From positions 1-6,507 of the forward strand of contig DRJH01000175.1 of NCBI GenBank assembly GCA_011052285.1: DNA of 6,507 bases, read 5' to 3'. Numbering within the stretch: position 1 is the stretch's first letter; every line of letters begins with the position of its first letter. A program made the translations under genes and the position numbers. Positions 1-5,061 of the stretch are shown here, piece after piece. This stretch comes from Gammaproteobacteria bacterium (GTDB lineage Bacteria > Pseudomonadota > Gammaproteobacteria > Arenicellales > DRJH01). Under the pieces are notes generated by a model. It did no database searches. It was given only the letters and a program-made list of their open reading frames with translations, and was not told the origin of the DNA.

Positions 1-1560
1 CGGCGCATCGGGGGGTGGCTGGTAGCAAAGAAAACCATGCGGCAAACGAACCAACTCTTCTGAATGGTACTCATCGGTCAACCCTGGAGGATCCGCCCAA
101 CCATCGGTAAGGCGATAATCGACTGAAGAAAGACCCGTGGTATTCGGGTATCCAAGGTAAGTAACCTGTACCGGAGCGGGTTTGTGTGTAAAAACAAGAA
201 GACGGCTGTCGCCAGTATGTCCCGCCAGGTCGACCAAAATATCGATTCTGTCGTTATGGATCTGGTCGGCCGCTTCTCGATCCGATAACCCACGAGTGCT
301 CCGCCAATGACCCGCCAGAGAACGAAGGCGTTCAGTCACTGCGTCGGGACGCCGCACCTCTGCATAACAGTATGTTTCAAACTTTTCAGGATCATGATTT
401 GCCAATAGTGGCTCAAAAAAGAAAGCTACCGGGTGACTATGCAAGTCCGGGGAAACATAACCAATCCGCAAGCAACGTTCAGAATCCTGATTGTCAGGAC
501 AGGGGTTGGCAATGGGCTTATGCCCATACTTCGATTCCCATTGCCGGTGCTCATGAAAAACAAACGACGGTTCATATTTTTCTGAGTAATTCATGCAAAA
601 CAGGATATTAACGTGCGCTTTATAATAACCCGGTTTCAGATCCAGCGCCTTCCTGAAACTGTCGATTGCTACATCAATTCCCCCGCTCACCTGCTGGGCC
701 AACCCCAAATTTGCGTACGCCTCTGCAAGCCCGGAATCAATACTAATTGCCTGCTGAAAACTCGCTATCGCTTCACCCAGACGCCACTGAAAAAGCAGCG
801 CAAGACCAAGATTATTATGTGCATCTTTATAACGTGGGTTAATTGTCAGGGCCTTGCGGAAATATTGTTCCGCCTCGATATGCTGATGCTGATCTTCTAG
901 AACCATGCCCAGATTGGAGTATGCTTCAGCATAGTCAGGTTTCCTGGTCAGAGCCTCCTTGAATGCTGCCGCAGCTTCTTTATATTTACCCGTAGCACGC
1001 AGTACGACACCATAATTATTCAGCGCATCCACATATCCAGGCTGGATACGTAGCGCTTTCTGGAAACAAATCAACGCTTCCATATGGTTTTCCCGTGCCG
1101 AATATATGGCACCCAACTGGTTCAATACTTCCTGTGAGTCAGGCTCTTGTCGCAACACTTTTTTAAAACAATCCTCGGCTTCTTCAAGTTGTCCCTGCAT
1201 TCGTAGCGCGCTTCCAAGAGAATTATAGGCCGGTAAAAAATCGGGTTGGAGGGTTAATGCCCGCCGATGACATGCGATTGCTTCGGAGAGTTTCCCCTGG
1301 CCCTGTAATGCAGTTCCCAGATTAAAGTGGGACATGGCATTTCCTGGCTGTAAGGTAATCGCGCGGCGAAAACATTCTGCAGCATCCTGATTGCGCCCAA
1401 GCCGCCCATGTACCGCACCAAGATAAAACCACGCCTCATCATCTTTCCTGCTGGTCTTGCAAACCTGTGAAAGGAGCGCCATGGATTCTTGCAACTGGTT
1501 GTTTTTCAGCAAATTTAATGCTTGTTGTTTCTTTAACTGAACGGATCTTTTGCTGGCCAT
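1..1560 (-). CDS. TPR-repeat GT41 (O-GlcNAc-transferase-like) glycosyltransferase, C-terminus cut by window edge
   Basis: This is an uninterrupted 520-codon frame from ATG at 1560-1558 to the left edge, with no stop inside the window. After an N-terminal helical segment (residues 1-39), eight regular 34-residue TPR units fill residues 40-311, with the usual G-x-x-x-EA-x-x-x-F-x-x-A-L-x-x-x-P pattern. A linker (about 312-363) leads into the GT41 N-lobe: LRIGYVSPDLHSHPV from residue 364, DILVDLAGHTG (H448), then KPAPVQVTYLGYPNTTG and DYRLTDGWADPP. H376 in the SHPV motif aligns with the conserved His of the HPTSH segment of eukaryotic OGT. The UDP-binding C-lobe, perhaps 200 residues, should lie beyond the window. 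Family knowledge predicts cytoplasmic transfer of a sugar from a UDP-sugar to Ser/Thr of a TPR-bound protein; donor and substrate are unknown. No good Shine-Dalgarno precedes the ATG, but no in-frame ATG, GTG or TTG lies upstream within the 94-bp gap. The family call is firm; the substrate is not. Confidence 0.93.
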   Translation of the reverse strand, partial: MASKRSVQLKKQQALNLLKNNQLQESMALLSQVCKTSRKDDEAWFYLGAVHGRLGRNQDAAECFRRAITLQPGNAMSHFNLGTALQGQGKLSEAIACHRRALTLQPDFLPAYNSLGSALRMQGQLEEAEDCFKKVLRQEPDSQEVLNQLGAIYSARENHMEALICFQKALRIQPGYVDALNNYGVVLRATGKYKEAAAAFKEALTRKPDYAEAYSNLGMVLEDQHQHIEAEQYFRKALTINPRYKDAHNNLGLALLFQWRLGEAIASFQQAISIDSGLAEAYANLGLAQQVSGGIDVAIDSFRKALDLKPGYYKAHVNILFCMNYSEKYEPSFVFHEHRQWESKYGHKPIANPCPDNQDSERCLRIGYVSPDLHSHPVAFFFEPLLANHDPEKFETYCYAEVRRPDAVTERLRSLAGHWRSTRGLSDREAADQIHNDRIDILVDLAGHTGDSRLLVFTHKPAPVQVTYLGYPNTTGLSSVDYRLTDGWADPPGLTDEYHSEELVRLPHGFLCYQPPPDAP

Positions 1561-1602
1561 CGATGCGAACTGATCATGTTTCTCAAGGGGACTTATAGAG
1601 CT

Positions 1603-1608
1603 ATTATA
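1603..1608 (-). promoter_or_regulatory. Candidate -10 box (TATAAT) for the leftward GT41 gene
   Basis: The plus-strand attata reads as a perfect sigma70 TATAAT on the minus strand, 43 bp ahead of the ATG at 1560. At the expected distance the -35 region (around 1626-1632) reads roughly TGGTTC or GGTTCC, a poor match to TTGACA, so the promoter may be weak or activator-dependent. The predicted transcript start is near 1596, giving a leader of about 35 nt. The same bases give TATTAT on the plus strand, so the two divergent promoters could overlap and compete. Confidence 0.4.
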
Positions 1609-1643
1609 CCTATTAGTAGAAAGTGGGAACCAGTAACTGACAC

Positions 1644-1647
1644 AAGG
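1644..1647 (+). promoter_or_regulatory. Ribosome binding site of the methyltransferase gene
   Basis: AAGG sits 7 nt ahead of the ATG at 1655. The spacing is good and supports that ATG as the start. Confidence 0.55.
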
Positions 1648-1654
1648 TGCATTA

Positions 1655-2206
1655 ATGACGAGAAAACTGCATATTGGCGGTAAAATTCACATAACCGGAT
1701 GGGAAGTCTTAAACGCAGTTAATGGTCCGTATGTCGATCACCTGGGTGATGCGAGAGACCTGTCTCAATTTCAGGACGACACATTCGGTGATCTCTATGC
1801 CTCGCATGTGCTAGAGCACATGGATTACAAGGTAGAACTCGCTGCGGTTCTAAAAGAATGGCATCGCGTATTAATGCCTGGAGGGAAAATATACATCAGT
1901 GTGCCGGATATGGATGTGCTGTGCCAATTGTTCATGGCAAAGGATAAGATGGACATAAATGAACGTTTTCATGTGATGCGAATGATGTTCGGGGGGCACG
2001 TTGATAACTATGATTACCACGTGGTCGGCTTGAATCAGGAGTTTCTCGGCATATTTCTCCAGCAAGCAGGCTTTTCCAACATGCGCAGGGTAAGCAGCTT
2101 CGGGCTATTTCAGGATACGAGTAATCTGGTGGTAAAGGGCGGGCCTATCAGCGTGAATGTCATTGCAGAGAAGACACATGCAAGTGATGTGCAAAACAAG
2201 AAATAA
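1655..2206 (+). CDS. Class I SAM-dependent methyltransferase (Methyltransf_11-like), 183 aa
   Basis: The protein is a compact Rossmann-fold methyltransferase. The nucleotide-binding region is degenerate: LHIGGK (residues 5-10) replaces the usual LDxGCGxG, followed by GWEVLN, then GDARDL (31-36), YASHVLEHM (48-56) as motif II/III, RVLMPGGKIYISVPD (71-85) as the post-strand-4 PGG motif, and a C-terminal half with FHVMRMMFGG (105-114), VGLN (124-127) and AGF (138-140). I recognise the LHIGG...GW..LN...ASHVLEH...FHVMRMMFGG pattern as a recurrent bacterial methyltransferase subfamily of about this length, so the protein looks complete rather than truncated. There is no signal peptide or membrane segment, so it should be cytoplasmic. 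Its substrate cannot be read from sequence. Between glycosyl- and sulfotransferases, O-methylation of a sugar or polypeptide is the likely role (inference). An AAGG box 7 nt upstream supports the start. Local base composition is AT-richer than the downstream genes. Confidence 0.88.
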   Translation: MTRKLHIGGKIHITGWEVLNAVNGPYVDHLGDARDLSQFQDDTFGDLYASHVLEHMDYKVELAAVLKEWHRVLMPGGKIYISVPDMDVLCQLFMAKDKMDINERFHVMRMMFGGHVDNYDYHVVGLNQEFLGIFLQQAGFSNMRRVSSFGLFQDTSNLVVKGGPISVNVIAEKTHASDVQNKK

Positions 2207-2213
2207 TGGGAAG

Positions 2214-2291
2214 ATGTTTTTGGGACCGAAGCCATATCGCCGTGCCACCCTGGTAGTGGTGGATATCTTCCGCGACCATGGGCAGCTATGA
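2214..2291 (+). pseudogene. Possible decayed N-terminal remnant of an IS91-type transposase
   Basis: A 25-codon frame starts at ATG 2214 and ends at TGA 2289-2291. Its product contains YRRATLVVVDIFRDHG. The stretch ending in V-x-DIFR-x-HG recalls the conserved N-terminus of IS91-family HUH transposases, which often read LEVADIFRxHG followed by a tyrosine-containing helix. Just after HG, the +1 frame reads SYDAS and then a stop, which could be the shifted continuation. Homology stops there: the zinc-finger and HUH regions of the transposase are absent and no terminal repeats are seen. The resemblance is from memory and short, so this could be a chance match in a non-coding spacer. There is no spaced Shine-Dalgarno, so it is unlikely to be translated as a functional peptide. 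Confidence 0.3.
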
Positions 2292-2376
2292 TGCCAGTTA
2301 GCACGGGCTGAAAAATACGTTATTATTAGTCATTCACAACAAGACAGACCTTAAAAACAAAAGCCAACCCTTTTTG

Positions 2377-2396
2377 GGGGTGTTGTTCATCACCCC
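2377..2396. repeat. 6-bp inverted repeat GGGGTG/CACCCC with 8-nt spacer
   Basis: The arms are GGGGTG (2377-2382) and CACCCC (2391-2396), extendable by one G-T pair at 2376/2397. The element lies upstream of, and partly across, the candidate -35 box of the sulfotransferase gene. It could be a regulator site or a small RNA hairpin. No U-tract follows on either strand, so an intrinsic terminator is not supported. Confidence 0.35.
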
Positions 2397-2411
2397 TCAC
2401 CGGCATAATAT
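2383..2411 (+). promoter_or_regulatory. Weak promoter candidate for the TPR-sulfotransferase gene
   Basis: TTGTTC (2383-2388) lies 17 bp from TAATAT (2406-2411), and CATAAT (2404-2409) overlaps the latter as an alternative -10 at 15-bp spacing. Both are partial matches to sigma70. The AT-rich leader downstream (2404-2440) and the 245-bp gap after the methyltransferase gene favour an independent promoter here. The ribosome binding site is probably AAAGAG (2437-2442), 9 nt before the ATG at 2452. Confidence 0.3.
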
Positions 2412-2451
2412 TTATTTGTTTTTCAGATAAGTTATTAAAGAGTACGCACAG

Positions 2452-5061
2452 ATGCCCCAGCAGGATACCAACAAACTGACAGACCAGGCTCACACACTGA
2501 TTGAAAGCGGCAATTTAGCCGGGGCCAAAACCCTTTATGATCAAATCACCCGGCTGGACCCCGACAACGCCGATGCCTGGATGATGCGTGGCGCCATCAG
2601 CGGCGAACTGGGCGACATCCCCGAAGCGATCTCATTCCTGCACCAGGCTACCACGCTGGATCCCGGTCTGGCAGAGGCCCATTACCAGCTCGGCAACCTG
2701 TTACGTGTCACAGGCGATCTCCAGGAAGCTAGCGCCAGTCTGCAGCAGGCAATCGACAGTAAACCCGATTATGCTGAAGCCTGGATAATGCTGGGTGGCA
2801 TCAATGGCATGCTCGGCAACTACGAACAAGCCGAGCACTATTGCCGGCAAGCTGTTTTATATCAACCGGATTCGATCGAGGCTCGGGTAAACTTGGCGAA
2901 TACGCTGCAGCAACTGGGAAACCTTGAGGAAGCGGTCGCCATTTACCAATACATAGTGGAGGTGCAACCCAACCTCCCCATGGTCTGGTTCATGTTAAGC
3001 CGGGCTCAGCTCCAATCGGGAAATACTGAAGCGGCAGAGTCCTCCTGCCGCCAAACACTCGCCATACAACCGGATATGGCAGAGGCACACTTTCTTCTTG
3101 GCACTATACTGGAAGCCGGCAGCAACGCCGATAGAGCTGATGAAGCTATAGCATGCTATCGCAGAAATCTGGAAATCAATCCCGATAGCGCTGAATCGCA
3201 CACTCGGATCGGTATCATGATGCACAATCAGGGAGAACTTGAAGCCGCAAAAGAACATTATCAGCAGGCGCTACACATCAACCCCGAACTGCCATTGACC
3301 CATTTCAACGCCGGCGTGATATCCCAGGAACAGAAACGGTATGCCGAGGCCGAAGCCAGCTATCGAAATGTAACCCGGCTCCAGCCGGATTACCCCAAAA
3401 TACATGCCAATCTTGGCTATGTACTGAGTCTCCAGGGCAAACAGGAAGAGGCCGCTTCCGCTTATCAGCAAGCACTGATATTTGAACCCAGCGTCGCCGA
3501 AATCCACAATAACCTGGCTCTGGCTCTGATAGCACAGGGACAACTCGACGAAGCCGAAAACTGCCTGCAGACTGCGCTTCGCCTAAAATCGGATTACACG
3601 GAGGCGTATGTCCATCTCGCCAATCTGCTCCAGGTAAAAGGCAACTACATGGAGGCGGAAATCAACTTGCAGAAGGCCATCAGCTCCAATCCGGACCACG
3701 CTGAGGCCCATCACAAACTGGCCATCTCACTGAACAGCATGGGCCGACAGACCGAAGCCGTGGCCAGTTGCCGGGAAGCGCTGCGCTGCAAACCGGGCTT
3801 CGTCGACGCCCACATTGCCCTGGCTGCTGCGGTTATCACCCTACAGAAACCCGATGAAGCACTGAAACACTGCAACCTCGCCCTGGAGATCGAACCAGAC
3901 AATATCAACGCCATTGCGCTGGCGGCAAACATCGCCATCCATACCGGTGACAAGGAAGCCGCCTATCAGCATCTGCGCCCGATACTGGAAAAGGGGATGG
4001 ACGATATCGAACCCGATTATATTAACGTGGCGCTTGCCTTCGGCCTGATCAGCAAGAACCTTGGCCGGCAGGAAGAGGCCATCGCCTTGCTGGAGAAAAT
4101 GCTGAAGAACCCGCTTCTGCCCAGCGGCAACCAGCGCAGCCTGCACTTCAACCTGGGCAGACTTTATGATGCAACAGGCGAATACGACAAGGCTATCTCC
4201 TACTATCGGCAAGGCAATGAATCAAAACCGCTGGTTTTCGATGCGCTCAGACATGCTGCCGAAGTCAAGACCCTGATAAAGACATACAACCCCGATTTTA
4301 TGATGCGTACACCACGCGCCACGATCCGTTCGGAACGGCCCGTATTCGTTGTCGGCATGCCGCGCTCCGGCACCAGCCTGGTCGAACAAATCCTGGCCAG
4401 CCACCCGGAGATATTCGGCGCTGGAGAACTCCCCTATATCGTCCAGCTTCCGCTGTCCCTGCACACGATACTGAGCAGCGAAAAACAGTACCCCCACTGC
4501 CTGCCCCTGTTGACCCAGGACAAGATGGACAAACTTGCACAGGACTATCTCGACCGCATCAAGGAATTGTCAGCCGACGCCTCCCGGGTAATCGACAAGA
4601 TGCCCGGCAATTTCATGCATCTTGGGCTGATTGAACTCCTGTTCCCGGATGCCCGCGTGATCCATTGCATGCGGGATCCTATGGATACCTGTCTGTCCTG
4701 TTACTTCCAGGATTTTTCGCGCAGTCACCCTTATTCCTACGACCTGCAGAACCTGAGCGTCTTCTACCGGGAATATGAGAGGATCATGCGGCACTGGAAA
4801 ACCATACTGTCTATACCGATGTTCGAAGTACAGTATGAAGAACTGGTCGCCAACCAGGAGTCCATCAGCCGCTCCCTGGTAGAGTTCTGCGGACTGGAAT
4901 GGGACGAGCGGTGTCTGCAGTTCCATAAGACCAAACGCTTTGTAGGAACAGCAAGCTACGACCAGGTACGCCAGCCGATCTATAAAAAGTCATCCGGTCG
5001 CTGGAAACATTATGAACAACATCTGGAGCCGCTTAGGGAAGCGCTGGAGCGCTACAAATAA
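2452..5061 (+). CDS. TPR-repeat sulfotransferase (Sulfotransfer_3 / tyrosylprotein-sulfotransferase-like), 869 aa
   Basis: This is a complete two-part protein. Residues 5-594 hold about 17 consecutive TPR units, mostly exactly 34 residues; unit 7 (209-245) carries a 3-residue insertion and units 15-17 (484-594) are slightly irregular. The C-terminal part is a PAPS-dependent sulfotransferase. The 5'-phosphosulfate loop is VGMPRSGTS (634-642). GAGEL follows with E659, placed like the catalytic Glu of tyrosylprotein sulfotransferases. DKMPGNF precedes the 3'-phosphate site RVIHCMRDPMDTCLSCYF (735-752), with R741 and S749 as the expected contacts. The ending TASYDQVRQPIY...SGRWKHY is typical of the family. 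Known relatives transfer sulfate from PAPS; the TPR solenoid suggests a protein or glycoprotein acceptor (inference). No signal peptide or membrane segment is seen, so it should be cytoplasmic. The start has a weak AAAGAG site 9 nt upstream. The 3' end overlaps the next gene's probable start, implying co-expression. Sulfation of a glycan rather than tyrosine remains possible. Confidence 0.94.
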   Translation: MPQQDTNKLTDQAHTLIESGNLAGAKTLYDQITRLDPDNADAWMMRGAISGELGDIPEAISFLHQATTLDPGLAEAHYQLGNLLRVTGDLQEASASLQQAIDSKPDYAEAWIMLGGINGMLGNYEQAEHYCRQAVLYQPDSIEARVNLANTLQQLGNLEEAVAIYQYIVEVQPNLPMVWFMLSRAQLQSGNTEAAESSCRQTLAIQPDMAEAHFLLGTILEAGSNADRADEAIACYRRNLEINPDSAESHTRIGIMMHNQGELEAAKEHYQQALHINPELPLTHFNAGVISQEQKRYAEAEASYRNVTRLQPDYPKIHANLGYVLSLQGKQEEAASAYQQALIFEPSVAEIHNNLALALIAQGQLDEAENCLQTALRLKSDYTEAYVHLANLLQVKGNYMEAEINLQKAISSNPDHAEAHHKLAISLNSMGRQTEAVASCREALRCKPGFVDAHIALAAAVITLQKPDEALKHCNLALEIEPDNINAIALAANIAIHTGDKEAAYQHLRPILEKGMDDIEPDYINVALAFGLISKNLGRQEEAIALLEKMLKNPLLPSGNQRSLHFNLGRLYDATGEYDKAISYYRQGNESKPLVFDALRHAAEVKTLIKTYNPDFMMRTPRATIRSERPVFVVGMPRSGTSLVEQILASHPEIFGAGELPYIVQLPLSLHTILSSEKQYPHCLPLLTQDKMDKLAQDYLDRIKELSADASRVIDKMPGNFMHLGLIELLFPDARVIHCMRDPMDTCLSCYFQDFSRSHPYSYDLQNLSVFYREYERIMRHWKTILSIPMFEVQYEELVANQESISRSLVEFCGLEWDERCLQFHKTKRFVGTASYDQVRQPIYKKSSGRWKHYEQHLEPLREALERYK
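5003..5014 (+). promoter_or_regulatory. Preferred ribosome binding site and ATG of the second GT41 gene, inside the sulfotransferase gene
   Basis: GGAAA (5003-5007) precedes ATG at 5012-5014 by about 4 nt, a short but usable spacing. The start lies 50 bp inside the upstream gene in another frame, an arrangement compatible with translational coupling. A competing start is GTG at 5159. Confidence 0.4.

Larger units (their letters stand above)
1561..1654. promoter_or_regulatory. Divergent intergenic region between GT41 gene and methyltransferase gene
   Basis: This 94-bp AT-rich gap separates two genes that point away from each other, so it must carry the signals for both unless the methyltransferase is read from an unseen start. 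It contains TATAAT on the minus strand and the overlapping TATTAT on the plus strand (1602-1607). I see no convincing -35 box for either direction and no clear operator palindrome beyond the 6-bp TGATCA at 1571-1576, which is too short to interpret. Confidence 0.6.

Noticed and set aside
372..900. Two plus-strand open frames of 79 and 95 codons (372-611, 613-900)
   Set aside because: They lie antisense to the GT41 catalytic and TPR region, whose minus-strand frame gives clear family motifs. Their products show no domain pattern.
2110..2304. Minus-strand open frame of 64 codons spanning the methyltransferase end and the spacer
   Set aside because: It overlaps a well-supported gene, has no family resemblance and no visible promoter or ribosome binding site.
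2366..2400. Intrinsic terminator after the methyltransferase gene
   Set aside because: The GGGGTG/CACCCC hairpin is followed by mixed sequence, and the T5 run (2371-2375) precedes the stem. On the opposite strand the run after the stem is CCAAAAAGGG, not a T-tract.
3841..4212. Minus-strand open frame of 123 codons inside the sulfotransferase gene
   Set aside because: It is a shadow of the high-GC TPR coding sequence, with no supporting start signal or recognisable motif.
2464..4236. DNA-level tandem repeat array
   Set aside because: The periodicity is about 102 bp because of 34-residue TPR units, but the nucleotide sequences of successive units differ too much to be a recent tandem repeat. 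It is protein-level repetition only.
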